Origin: JAPOUP01 sp965203255
Lineage (GTDB): Bacteria; Pseudomonadota; Alphaproteobacteria; Rhodobacterales; Rhodobacteraceae
Direction of reading: 5' to 3'
DNA length: 64,000 bases
NCBI GenBank assembly: GCA_965203255.1
Contig: OZ241882.1
Location: 5,332,001 to 5,396,000, forward strand
Shown in pieces: positions 55,024 through 63,754 of this stretch; the first letter of the stretch is position 1, and the number at the start of each line of letters is the position of its first letter. The notes under the pieces were generated by a model, which saw nothing but the letters and a program-made list of their open reading frames with translations, ran no database searches and was not told the origin of the DNA. The translations under genes were made by a program, and so were the position numbers.

Positions 55024-56280
55024 ATGAAGAGACTTCGACTTATTGTTGGTGCCCTTGTCGCATTGACGCTGACCAATGGGACGGTTTTCGCCCAAGACTG
55101 TACGGTCAAGGTTGGGCGGGTGGTGCCGATCACGGGCCCACTGTTGGATATGGGGCGCGAGACGCCTTGGCTGGACGAAAACAAGCTCAAATATGTGCCC
55201 AACGGCATCAAGGTCGGCGACCAGATGTGCAGGATCGAATATGAGATTTACGACAGCAAAGGCACTGCCGCTGGATCCGCTGAAGCTGCGCAGGCTGCAA
55301 TCTTGAATGACAGGGTTGATGTTGTCATGGCGCAAGGAACACCCGATACAACGAATGCACCCTCAGATCTTTGCGAGCGCTATGAAGTGCCATGCATAAC
55401 TTCCGATACGCCGATTGAAGCTTGGCTTTTTGGTCCTGATGGCAAGCCCAAGGAGTTCAAATGGACCCATCACTTCTTCTTCGGCGTGCCGGATCTCGTG
55501 TCCAATCATGTGGGTATGATCAAGGCGCTTCCGGGCGGCTTTAACGGTCGGATCGGATATCTCTATCCCAATGATCCTGACGGCGTGGTATTTGCGTCTC
55601 TGTTTGATCCGGCCTTCAAGGGCGAAGGCTGGGGACCAGTCGATCCGGGCCGTTTTGAGCAGGGGCTGCCAGATTTTTCTGCTATTGTCAACCAATTCAA
55701 GCGCAACCGCGTCGAAGTCGTCACGGGGGTTTTGGCCCCGCCGGACTTGCAGGCCTATCTGCAACAGGCCGCTCAACTTGGCTTCAAACCCAAGATGTAC
55801 ATCATCGACAAAGGCACCGGCTATCCTGAACCGATGAAGGCGCTTGGTGACTTTGGTATCGACATCCTAAGCGTCAACTTTTGGTCGCCCGCATTCCCGG
55901 GCAAGTCCAGATATGGCGGTTATGACGGTGCGCAGCTTGTCGAAGCCTATGAGGCGGAAAATCCCGGCAAGAAATATTCGCCGCCTCTGGCGTGGAGCGA
56001 CGCGACATGGGATGTCCTGTTCGACGCGATGGAGCGCGCGGGTAAAGTGACCGATGGCACAGTCGATCGGGCCGCTTTGCTGCAAGCCATCCACGAGACC
56101 GATCTTGAGACTGTTGTGGGCAACATTGACTTCAATGATCAGAACTTCTCGGTCTCGCCGTTGGGCGGTGCGCAGTGGCACCGTGATCAGGAAACCGGCG
56201 ATCTTGTGAAAGAAAACGTCTTCAACGAAGTCTATCCTGAAGTCGCAATCACTGGAGAGATGCGCCTCTATCAGCAGTAA
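55024..56280 (+). CDS. ABC transporter periplasmic binding protein, branched-chain/aromatic type
   Basis: Type I solute-binding protein of the LivJ/Peripla_BP_6 kind, 418 aa. A signal peptide (MKRLRLIVGALVALTLTNGT, cleavage after VFA) precedes VKVGRVVPITGPLLDMGRET and ILNDRVDVVMAQGTPDTTNA, typical lobes of the family. It is encoded right after the dioxygenase genes and before the transporter genes, so it probably captures the aromatic substrate. The ligand cannot be predicted exactly. Confidence 0.9.
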   Translation: MKRLRLIVGALVALTLTNGTVFAQDCTVKVGRVVPITGPLLDMGRETPWLDENKLKYVPNGIKVGDQMCRIEYEIYDSKGTAAGSAEAAQAAILNDRVDVVMAQGTPDTTNAPSDLCERYEVPCITSDTPIEAWLFGPDGKPKEFKWTHHFFFGVPDLVSNHVGMIKALPGGFNGRIGYLYPNDPDGVVFASLFDPAFKGEGWGPVDPGRFEQGLPDFSAIVNQFKRNRVEVVTGVLAPPDLQAYLQQAAQLGFKPKMYIIDKGTGYPEPMKALGDFGIDILSVNFWSPAFPGKSRYGGYDGAQLVEAYEAENPGKKYSPPLAWSDATWDVLFDAMERAGKVTDGTVDRAALLQAIHETDLETVVGNIDFNDQNFSVSPLGGAQWHRDQETGDLVKENVFNEVYPEVAITGEMRLYQQ

Positions 56281-56344
56281 CTGCCAAACAGCTGTGCCCG
56301 ACTGATTGAGCGGCCGGGCACACACCCTAAAGGGAACGCGGCAG

Positions 56345-57271
56345 ATGTGTGCGGCAATCACCACGAATTTTCCCAGCCAAGAAGCTCTGGACCGGGCTTA
56401 TGACGTTGAAAATTCGGTGCCAGACTTCATGGTTTATGCTCGTCGGTATGTCTCGGAAAGCACTCGGGCACGGCACGAACTTACGTGTCATTCAGATGTG
56501 CGCTTTGGTCCAACGTTGGCGGAACACATCGATATCTTTCCCGCGCGTCGTGCGGGAGCGCCAGTATTGGTATTTATCCATGGCGGCTATTGGAGGATGC
56601 TGACGGCCAAGGAGTTTTCCTTTGTGGCCAGCGGCTTCGTGCCTCATGGTGTTACAGTGGTTGTAGCATCATACGAGCTTTGCCCTAAGGTCTCGATCTC
56701 GGAGATCGTGCGCCAGATGCGCGCGCTTATTGCCTGGTGCGCCGAAAACATCCGGGCTTACAACGGTGATCCTAGCGCAATCTCGGTTTGTGGACATTCC
56801 GCTGGAGGGCATTTGGCGGCAATGTGCGCTCTAACCGAGTGGGCGGAATATGGTCTGCGGTCGGACACTCTAAGATCGATTATCCCCATCAGTGGGTTGT
56901 TCGATCTTGAGCCAATTTCGCGCACATTCATGCAGCCCGATCTGCGGATTTCCAAACGCGACATAAAGGAGGCCAGCCCGCTCCATCTGATGCGCCGTGT
57001 TTCTGCAAGAATGCTAATCAGCTACGGTAGTGAGGAGCCAGCGGAATTTGCCAATCACTCAGAAGTGTTCCTGTCTGCCTGGCTTGACTTTGGCAACAAC
57101 GCGAGCGCCTTTGCGATGCAGGGTCGCAACCACTTTGACGCCATCACAGATCTGGGCGATCCAGGGAGCAGACAAGTGGCGGCCATCCTCGACGTCATGG
57201 ATGCACATGCAACCACGCTCCGACCGACACGCTTGGATCGGCGGCTGTTCCCGCAAAGGGCGTTGTTATGA
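56345..57271 (+). CDS. alpha/beta hydrolase, arylformamidase-like
   Basis: 308-residue serine hydrolase. The oxyanion motif HGGYW is at residues 79-83, the nucleophile elbow GHSAGG has Ser152, and a C-terminal GRNHFD contains the likely catalytic histidine. HGGYW with this layout is that of kynurenine formamidase-like enzymes, which cut N-formyl or N-acyl aryl amides. Within an aminophenol operon it may release the free aminophenol (or a related amine) from an N-acylated form; this is inference. The ATG at 56345 was chosen over an upstream one because MCAAITTNFPSQEALDRAY is the expected N-terminus. Its stop overlaps the ATPase gene start (ATGA). Confidence 0.85.
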   Translation: MCAAITTNFPSQEALDRAYDVENSVPDFMVYARRYVSESTRARHELTCHSDVRFGPTLAEHIDIFPARRAGAPVLVFIHGGYWRMLTAKEFSFVASGFVPHGVTVVVASYELCPKVSISEIVRQMRALIAWCAENIRAYNGDPSAISVCGHSAGGHLAAMCALTEWAEYGLRSDTLRSIIPISGLFDLEPISRTFMQPDLRISKRDIKEASPLHLMRRVSARMLISYGSEEPAEFANHSEVFLSAWLDFGNNASAFAMQGRNHFDAITDLGDPGSRQVAAILDVMDAHATTLRPTRLDRRLFPQRALL

Positions 57272-57984
57272 CCAGCCTTCTGAAAGCCACTAGGCTGAAC
57301 AAAGCCTTCGGTGCCGTGCGGATCGCTGACGAAATCAGCTTTGACATTCCCGAGGGTGAAGTCGTGGGCATCATTGGACCGAACGGTGCAGGCAAAACGA
57401 CGCTGTTCGGACTTCTGGCCGGAACTGTGCCGCTCGATGGCGGTCAAATCCGTTACGGTTCGCGGGATATCACGGGTTTGCCGACTCATGATCGTGCACG
57501 GATGGGGATCGCGCGGACCTATCAGATCCCACGTCCCTTCACTCATATGTCGGTATGGGAGAACCTCCGCGTTGCTTCGCTCTTCGCTGGACAGCTGGAA
57601 CCGGCGGAATGCGATGAATGGGTCACACAGGTTCTGAATTTCACCGGGCTCGCCCGCGACGGCGATATTCTAGCCGGACGCTTGCCTTTGCTGGGCCGCA
57701 AACGCCATGAACTGGCTCGAGCGTTGGCAACCCGACCAAGCCTGTTGTTAATTGACGAGGTGGCGGCCGGGCTCACTGACGCGGAAGTAGACGAGTTCAT
57801 CGACCTTGTCGCGAGGATCAAGGGAGCGGGGATTACGGTGATCTGGGTCGAGCATGTAATGAAAACCATGCTGCGGGCCACCGACCGATTGCTGGCTCTT
57901 TCGGGTGGACACATCATTGCTCAAGGCCCGCCGGATTACGTTATCAACACACCGGAGGTGCAGCGTGTCTACCTTGGTGCGTAA
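57268..57984 (+). CDS. ABC transporter ATP-binding protein, LivG type
   Basis: 238-aa ATPase of the branched-chain-type transporter. Walker A GPNGAGKTTLFGLLAG is near residue 33 and the family block RMGIARTYQIPRPFTHMSVWENL is clear. The signature region reads LPLLGRKRHELARALAT, a weak version of LSGGQ, and Walker B is LLLIDEVAAGLTDAE. The reduced signature is seen in some members; whether activity is affected is unknown. It is coupled to the hydrolase gene upstream and overlaps livF downstream. Confidence 0.92.
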   Translation: MTSLLKATRLNKAFGAVRIADEISFDIPEGEVVGIIGPNGAGKTTLFGLLAGTVPLDGGQIRYGSRDITGLPTHDRARMGIARTYQIPRPFTHMSVWENLRVASLFAGQLEPAECDEWVTQVLNFTGLARDGDILAGRLPLLGRKRHELARALATRPSLLLIDEVAAGLTDAEVDEFIDLVARIKGAGITVIWVEHVMKTMLRATDRLLALSGGHIIAQGPPDYVINTPEVQRVYLGA

Positions 57985-58762
57985 GGGAAATCTGTTCTCC
58001 AAACCTGGTCGGGACGGAAACTACCCGATCCTCACGGTCGAGGGCTTGAACGCATGGTATGGTGAATTGCAGGCCCTGTTCAACCTGACATTCTCGGTCA
58101 ATCCGGGCGAGGTTGTCTCGGTCATTGGAGCTAATGGCGCGGGCAAATCAACATTGCTACGGTCGATTACTGGCATGATGACCCGTGGCAGCGCGGCGCA
58201 TATCACCGGCATGATCGAATGCCAGGGACGGAGGCTGGACAAGCTGCGTACCGAGACCATCGTCGATACCGGAATCACCATGGTACCCGAGGGGCGCATG
58301 TTGTTTCAACGTATGACTGTCGAGGAAAACCTTTTGGTTGGCGCACATCTGCCGCGCACCCGGGATACAGCGCACGAGAAGCTGGACGAAATCTATGCCT
58401 TTTTTCCGCGTCTATCTGAACGGCGGACCCAGACGGTCAGCCAGATGTCAGGGGGCGAACAGCAGATGGTCGCTGTCGGGCGGGCGCTGATGTCCCAGCC
58501 GTCTGTCGTCTTGTTCGATGAGTTGTCGCTCGGTCTTGCGCCGATCATCGTAGACGAGATCTATGACAAAGTGCGCGAGATCAACCAAACCAGAGTGACC
58601 TGCCTTGTGGTCGAGCAAGACACCAAACGTGCACTGGCAATTGCCGACTATGTATTGGTTATGCTCGAAGGGCGGATCGTTCTGTCCGGCCGTCCCCAAG
58701 ACCTGACGATGGACACCATCACCGCGGCCTATTTCGGCACGCATAGCAGGCGGGGAAATTGA
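57965..58762 (+). CDS. ABC transporter ATP-binding protein, LivF type
   Basis: Second ATPase, about 265 aa. Walker A is GANGAGKSTLLRSITG, then TMVPEGRMLFQRMTVEENLLVGAH, signature MSGGEQQMVAVGRALMSQP and Walker B VVLFDELSLGLAP. There is no early ATG in a sensible place. The GTG at 57965 follows GGAGG by seven bases and overlaps the livG 3' end by 20 bp, so I use it. It overlaps the permease gene as TGATG. Confidence 0.92.
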   Translation: MSTLVRKGNLFSKPGRDGNYPILTVEGLNAWYGELQALFNLTFSVNPGEVVSVIGANGAGKSTLLRSITGMMTRGSAAHITGMIECQGRRLDKLRTETIVDTGITMVPEGRMLFQRMTVEENLLVGAHLPRTRDTAHEKLDEIYAFFPRLSERRTQTVSQMSGGEQQMVAVGRALMSQPSVVLFDELSLGLAPIIVDEIYDKVREINQTRVTCLVVEQDTKRALAIADYVLVMLEGRIVLSGRPQDLTMDTITAAYFGTHSRRGN

Positions 58763-59694
58763 TGGGCGACCTTCACTTTGGAGAAGCCGTCTACTGGACG
58801 TTCATCGATCTGGCCAATGCCCTTCTGACGGGCACATTCGTAGGCGGATATTACGCGATCCTGGCCATCGGGCTGGCGTTGTCCTTCGGTGTCATGCGGC
58901 TTGTCAACCTGGCCCATGGCGAATTCATAATTGTGGGTGCATATCTTTCGGCCGTTATCCTGCAGGTGCTTCCGATGCCGCCCTTTCTGGTGCTGATCAT
59001 CGTTGTGCCGGCGATGTTCTGCATCGGCTATTCGCTGCAGAGATTCTTGCTAAACCACGTGTCGGTGCAGGCGATGGAGCGGCGCGGCATGTCCACAAAT
59101 TTTGGGCTGATGGCACCGATCCTAGTGACCTTTGGTCTCGGGATATTCGTCTCTCACCTTTTGTTCGCCATCTTTGCCACAGACGCGATGTCTATCAGGA
59201 ATGGCCTCGCGTTCTCTGCAATCCGGATCAGCCTGGATCTGTCGGTTTCGACCCTGCGGTTCATCTTCTTTCTGATCGCCATTGCGCTTTTGGTCGCGCT
59301 GCACGCCTTCCTGCGCTATTCGGCAACGGGGCGGGCGATACGGGCAGCGTCGGACAACCCGACATTCGCCACACTCATGGGCATCCGCACTGACCATATA
59401 TTTGCTTTGGCGCTTGGGATTTCGTTGGCCATCAGCGGGCTTGCTGGCTTCATGATCGGGATGACCCGCACGTTTCAGCCCTTTGACGGGCCGCAATTCA
59501 TCCTCATTGCATTTGGCGTGGTCATTGTTGGAGGCATGAATTCTATCACAGGGAGCCTGATAGGCGGAATCCTCCTGGGAATCGTTCAGGTTCTTGCGGG
59601 CACGTATTTCGGACCATCGGCGCAGTTGGTTGGCGGCTATATGCTCGTGCTGGCAGTGCTGGCCTTCTTCCGGGAAGGTCTGTTCTCACGATGA
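58762..59694 (+). CDS. ABC transporter permease, LivH type
   Basis: Membrane subunit, 310 aa, about eight helices, with FVGGYYAILAIGLALSFGVM and RLVNLAHGEF near the N-terminus and the cytoplasmic coupling loop RAIRAASDNPTFATLMGIRTD. The ATG overlaps the livF stop, and its own stop overlaps the next permease gene (ATGA). It forms the inner-membrane channel with the LivM-type protein that follows. Confidence 0.95.
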   Translation: MGDLHFGEAVYWTFIDLANALLTGTFVGGYYAILAIGLALSFGVMRLVNLAHGEFIIVGAYLSAVILQVLPMPPFLVLIIVVPAMFCIGYSLQRFLLNHVSVQAMERRGMSTNFGLMAPILVTFGLGIFVSHLLFAIFATDAMSIRNGLAFSAIRISLDLSVSTLRFIFFLIAIALLVALHAFLRYSATGRAIRAASDNPTFATLMGIRTDHIFALALGISLAISGLAGFMIGMTRTFQPFDGPQFILIAFGVVIVGGMNSITGSLIGGILLGIVQVLAGTYFGPSAQLVGGYMLVLAVLAFFREGLFSR

Positions 59695-61622
59695 CACTTG
59701 GGCGCTTTCTAAATCAGATTGCTGACAAATCGGTTTCGGGCTGGCTTTTGGTCGCGCTCCTAGTGATCCTCGTCCTATTTCCGTGGGCTGCGGGCGAGGC
59801 GGGACGATACTATACCTTCCTGCTGATGACAATCTTCATCTTTGCCACATTGGGCCACGCATGGAACCTGTTAGCAGGGTTCTGCGGGCTTCTGTCCTTT
59901 GGCATTCAAGTCTATGTAGGATTGGCAGGGTTCACTGTTGCAATCCTGGTCTATTATGTGAATGTCCCCGTCTGGTGGGCGATGATCCTGAGCATCATTC
60001 CGACAACAGCCTTTGCCTGGCTGCTTGCTGCTCCGATTTCAGAGCGCTTTGCGCGCCGGAATACCTGGATTGGCGTGATTGTAGCTGCCATCCTCTGGAT
60101 CGTCTACGAAGTCATCATCGCATATAGCCCTAATGCCGATCTGTTCGGCAGCACCTATATCCGACGGGTCATATTTTTGTTCGCCATTTTTCTGGGGGCG
60201 CTTCCACTATTGAAGCTTCAGGGAGCTTACTTCGCTGTCGCAACTTGGCTGGTCGCCGCAGCTGTCGCATCGATCTTCAATGAGTGGCAGGTTGTTGGCG
60301 CCGGTGGCGGCATGAATATTGCCAATCAAACCTCGATGATGGGTCGCTACTATGCTGGGCTTGCTCTGCTGATCGTGGCAACAGCGGTGGTCTGGTGGTT
60401 ACTGCGCAGCAGATTTGGGCAGGCCCTGACCGCCGTCCGTGACGATGAAGAGGCTGCGACGGCGATTGGCATCGACATCCGCCGGATCAAGACCATGGTG
60501 TTCCTGATTTCGGCTCCAATGGCCGGACTATCTGCGGCGCTGTACTATATCGACGCAGTGACGATCACGCCGCCAGATGCATTCCATATCCGTTGGTCGG
60601 CTTATGCGGTGTTCATCGTGGTTGCGGGCGGTATGGGGACGCTATCAGGGCCCCTCTTGGGCGCGATCGCCTTTATCGTCGTGCAGCGCTTCCTCGTTGC
60701 GATATGGGGTGGCGGCGATCTGACGCTGGGCATTGCGGCGGTGCTGTTGATCCTTCTCTTGCCGCGCGGGATTGCAGGGTTCTTGGCTGATCTGCGCGAT
60801 AGAGCATCCATCGCGGAACCGAAGCCGACCGCAATCGACTTGACTTCCCAAAACACCGAGGGTCGCATCGTAGTGGCAGGTTTGGTGCCATCCAGCCCAG
60901 CTTTGAAGCTGGTTCCTGGAACACCCGCCTGGAAGGGGTTGCGGGACGCGGTGGCTAAGCTCCGCTCTCGTATAGCCGAAGCGCAACCGGACGCGATCGT
61001 CCTGCTGGGCTACGCGCCCGTTATGCCGGTTGTCGGAAAGCCCGCAGCGAGATTGACCGGAGCCTTGCGCGACTCAAGCGTTTCCACGCTCGGCGATATC
61101 ACAGTCGATGTGAGACTGGATGTCGCTCTAGGGGATCACCTCAAAGCTGCCGGTTTTGAGGTGCATCAGCCGGCGCAGGTCGAGGACTTGAATGATGTTG
61201 GCGCAATGGCAGCTCTGGCGCAACTCGATCCTCAGCGACGATTTCCCGTCATCCTGATCGGTGCTGGTCAGGGGGATCCGCTCGGTCTGGAACAAGCGAT
61301 CCGTGCCACTGGCCGCCGTGTTGCAGTGCTGGCTGTCAGCGGCTTATCTGGTTCAGCCCGCACGCCCAACCTCAATTTCGGAGCGGGAAACCTGTATTCC
61401 GCAGAGCACGATCAGATCAACCGAAGGATATTGGGCGGCTTCCAAACAGGAAGAGGCGTGGATTTCCGATCACTGGCGGGGACGGGCGAAATCGAACAGG
61501 GCGGCGCAGTGCTGGCCTTTGCATTTGGGCTCGCGTCAAAGCCGGCTGAAATCCTTAGCTATGGTGCGATCTTTGGCGCTGGCGCCGCGGTAATTGATAT
61601 CCCGGTGGAGACGACATCTTGA
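59691..61622 (+). CDS. LivM-type permease fused to an AmnA-like LigB-fold domain
   Basis: 643-residue fusion. Residues 1 to about 370 are a LivM permease with about ten hydrophobic helices and the coupling loop TAVRDDEEAATAIGIDIRRIK (248-266), ending LLPRGIAGFLADLRDR on the likely cytoplasmic side. After a linker, residues about 391-637 resemble the AmnA dioxygenase subunit encoded upstream: RIVVAGLVPSSPALKLVPGT, GRRVAVLAVSGLSGS and YGAIFGAGAAVIDI match AmnA blocks in order. Iron-binding histidines at the expected places are absent, so the domain is probably non-catalytic and may dock the catalytic AmnB subunit. The frame is open across the junction. Upstream and downstream genes overlap by four bases. 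Confidence 0.9.
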   Translation: MTLGRFLNQIADKSVSGWLLVALLVILVLFPWAAGEAGRYYTFLLMTIFIFATLGHAWNLLAGFCGLLSFGIQVYVGLAGFTVAILVYYVNVPVWWAMILSIIPTTAFAWLLAAPISERFARRNTWIGVIVAAILWIVYEVIIAYSPNADLFGSTYIRRVIFLFAIFLGALPLLKLQGAYFAVATWLVAAAVASIFNEWQVVGAGGGMNIANQTSMMGRYYAGLALLIVATAVVWWLLRSRFGQALTAVRDDEEAATAIGIDIRRIKTMVFLISAPMAGLSAALYYIDAVTITPPDAFHIRWSAYAVFIVVAGGMGTLSGPLLGAIAFIVVQRFLVAIWGGGDLTLGIAAVLLILLLPRGIAGFLADLRDRASIAEPKPTAIDLTSQNTEGRIVVAGLVPSSPALKLVPGTPAWKGLRDAVAKLRSRIAEAQPDAIVLLGYAPVMPVVGKPAARLTGALRDSSVSTLGDITVDVRLDVALGDHLKAAGFEVHQPAQVEDLNDVGAMAALAQLDPQRRFPVILIGAGQGDPLGLEQAIRATGRRVAVLAVSGLSGSARTPNLNFGAGNLYSAEHDQINRRILGGFQTGRGVDFRSLAGTGEIEQGGAVLAFAFGLASKPAEILSYGAIFGAGAAVIDIPVETTS

Positions 61623-63079
61623 GTGATATCCTAAACTTTATTGATGGTGCCTATGCTACGGGGTCAGAGGGTCGTTGGTTTGAGAACATCAACCCATGCA
61701 CCGGTAAGGCACATGCCCGTGTGTCCGAGGCCAGCGCCCATGATGTGGACCGTGCCGTGCGTGCAGCGCGTGCAGCACTGACCGGACCTTGGGCGAGACT
61801 GACACGCAAGAACCGTACCGATATGATCCGCTCAATTGCCGATGAGATCGAAAGGCGCGCGACAGAGTTTCTTGAGGCTGAGGTGGCCGATACTGGCAAG
61901 CCGTATTCACTGGCGAGCAAAGTTGACATTCCTCGGGGAGCCGCAAACTTTCGCGTTTTTGCCGATATTCTGGCGAATCTGTCCGAGCAGGCGTTCCCGA
62001 TGGATACGCCTGACGGCGCACGGGCATTGAATTACACATCACGTCGTCCCAAAGGCGTGATCGGCATCATAAGTCCCTGGAACCTGCCTCTTCTGCTGAT
62101 GACCTGGAAGGTCGCACCCGCCTTGGCCTGCGGCAACACCGTGGTAGCCAAACCCTCTGAAGAAACGCCTTCGACGTGCACAATGCTGGGTGAGGTAATG
62201 AACGCCGTTGGCGTGCCGCGCGGCGTCTTCAATGTGGTTCATGGCTTTGGCTCCAGCTCTACGGGAGAAGCCCTGACCATGCACTCCGGCGTGGATGCGA
62301 TTACCTTCACTGGCGAAACCCGCACTGGAGAGGAAATTATGAAGGCCGCGGCGAGTGGCACGCGCGACATTTCCTCGGAACTCGGTGGCAAGAACGCCGG
62401 GATTGTTTTTGCTGATTGCAATCTGGACAAGGCTGTGGCGGGCAGCCTTAGGTCGGCCTTTACGAATTGTGGTCAGATTTGCCTCTGTACTGAGCGGCTC
62501 TATGTCGAGCGCCCGATTTTCGACGCCTTTGTCGCAAAGATGAAGGAAGGTGCCGAAGCTCTGATGCCTGGAAGCCCCTCCGATGCGACGACGGGGATCG
62601 GTCCGCTCATCTCGGCGGAACATCGCAACAAGGTCGTGGGCTACTTTGAAAAGGCATGTGCGGCCAGAGCGACGGTTGTAACTGGCGGCGAGTGTCTCGA
62701 ACTGACGGGCGATATGGCAGGTGGGTTCTGGGTTCGTCCGACCATTTGGACTGGACTCTCTGAAGACAGTACACCAATGCGTGAAGAGATCTTTGGCCCG
62801 GTTTGCCACATCGCGCCGTTTGACAGCGAAGACGAAGTCATTCGTATGGCCAACAACACTCCCTATGGACTGGCAGCGACCCTCTGGACCGAGAACCTCA
62901 GCCGTGCACATCGTGTGGCGCCCAAACTTGAGGTTGGAATTGTCTGGGTCAACTGCTGGAATCTGCGCGACCTGCGAACACCCTTTGGCGGTGCGAAACA
63001 ATCAGGAATCGGGCGGGAAGGCGGCGAATACTCACTCGAATTCTACACAGAACTTTCCAGCATCTGTATCAGCGTCTAA
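61619..63079 (+). CDS. amnC: 2-aminomuconate/2-hydroxymuconate semialdehyde dehydrogenase
   Basis: NAD-dependent aldehyde dehydrogenase, 486 aa, starting at a TTG that overlaps the LivM stop. Family blocks are PKGVIGIISPWNLPLLLMTW, the cofactor region VHGFGSSSTGEAL, the catalytic Glu in DISSELGGKNAGIV and the catalytic Cys in NCGQICLCTERLYVE. The last segment KQSGIGREGGEYSLEFYTEL is typical of hydroxymuconic and aminomuconic semialdehyde dehydrogenases. In this operon the substrate is most likely the AmnAB product. Specificity between amino and hydroxy forms is not decided by sequence. Confidence 0.88.
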   Translation: MSDILNFIDGAYATGSEGRWFENINPCTGKAHARVSEASAHDVDRAVRAARAALTGPWARLTRKNRTDMIRSIADEIERRATEFLEAEVADTGKPYSLASKVDIPRGAANFRVFADILANLSEQAFPMDTPDGARALNYTSRRPKGVIGIISPWNLPLLLMTWKVAPALACGNTVVAKPSEETPSTCTMLGEVMNAVGVPRGVFNVVHGFGSSSTGEALTMHSGVDAITFTGETRTGEEIMKAAASGTRDISSELGGKNAGIVFADCNLDKAVAGSLRSAFTNCGQICLCTERLYVERPIFDAFVAKMKEGAEALMPGSPSDATTGIGPLISAEHRNKVVGYFEKACAARATVVTGGECLELTGDMAGGFWVRPTIWTGLSEDSTPMREEIFGPVCHIAPFDSEDEVIRMANNTPYGLAATLWTENLSRAHRVAPKLEVGIVWVNCWNLRDLRTPFGGAKQSGIGREGGEYSLEFYTELSSICISV

Positions 63080-63111
63080 TGCTGAGAGAGTTGGACACAG
63101 GGTGCAAAACG

Positions 63112-63585
63112 ATGAACGCTATTGACAGACGAATTGCAGATTATGGACTGGACCTGCCGGAACTGCAGCCACCACTTGCCGCGCTGCTCGTGCCAACGCG
63201 CCTGCTTGGACGGCGTTTGATTGTTTCGGCCCAACTTCCAAAATTGAATAACAAAGTGGTCTACACCGGTCGACTTGGAGAAACCGTCGATTTGGCAACT
63301 GGTTGTGCAGCCACCCGACTCTGTGCACTGAACGTGCTGGCGCAGGCACGCGCCGCACTTGATGGCGATCTGGGTCGAGTGGAAGCAATTGCGCAAGTCC
63401 GGGGTTATGTCAGCGTTGCACCGGGGTTCGATCGGATTGCAGAGGTGGTAAACGGCGCATCGCAGGTTATGTTAGATATATTTGGGGAAGAGATCGGTGC
63501 CCATTGTCGAACATCGATCGGCGCTGCCAACATGCCCTTTAACGCCACCGCTGAAGTCGAGGCTGAATTTTTTTTGCGTGCCTGA
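63112..63585 (+). CDS. RidA-family protein, longer type
   Basis: 157 aa, last gene of the amn operon, with the layout of the longer RidA-like group: MNAIDRRIADYGLDLPELQP, RRLIVSAQLPKLNNKVVYTG, RLCALNVLAQARAALDGDLG, and HCRTSIGAANMPFNATAEVE with the family arginine. An ATG at 63079 overlapping the dehydrogenase stop is possible, but the family N-terminus begins at 63112. It is the third free-standing RidA protein in the island and may handle a reactive enamine such as 2-aminomuconate or its semialdehyde. Confidence 0.82.
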   Translation: MNAIDRRIADYGLDLPELQPPLAALLVPTRLLGRRLIVSAQLPKLNNKVVYTGRLGETVDLATGCAATRLCALNVLAQARAALDGDLGRVEAIAQVRGYVSVAPGFDRIAEVVNGASQVMLDIFGEEIGAHCRTSIGAANMPFNATAEVEAEFFLRA

Positions 63586-63754
63586 TTTCCTGTTGAATTG
63601 GATTTGTCCTTCAAGACTCAGGTCGCAGGTCCAGCAAGAGCTTCGTCGGCAGTCCATGAATGGGTTTTCCGCTCTGCAATGTGTTGATATTGAATGCTTT
63701 CAAGCAACCTCAAGATCGGGTATATGGTCATCTTGACCCGACCATTTCAAGCAA
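63586..63754. other. no gene recognised downstream of the amn operon
   Basis: This is a short stretch between the last RidA gene and the open frame that starts at 63755. I see no clear hairpin with a T-run. Confidence 0.4.
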
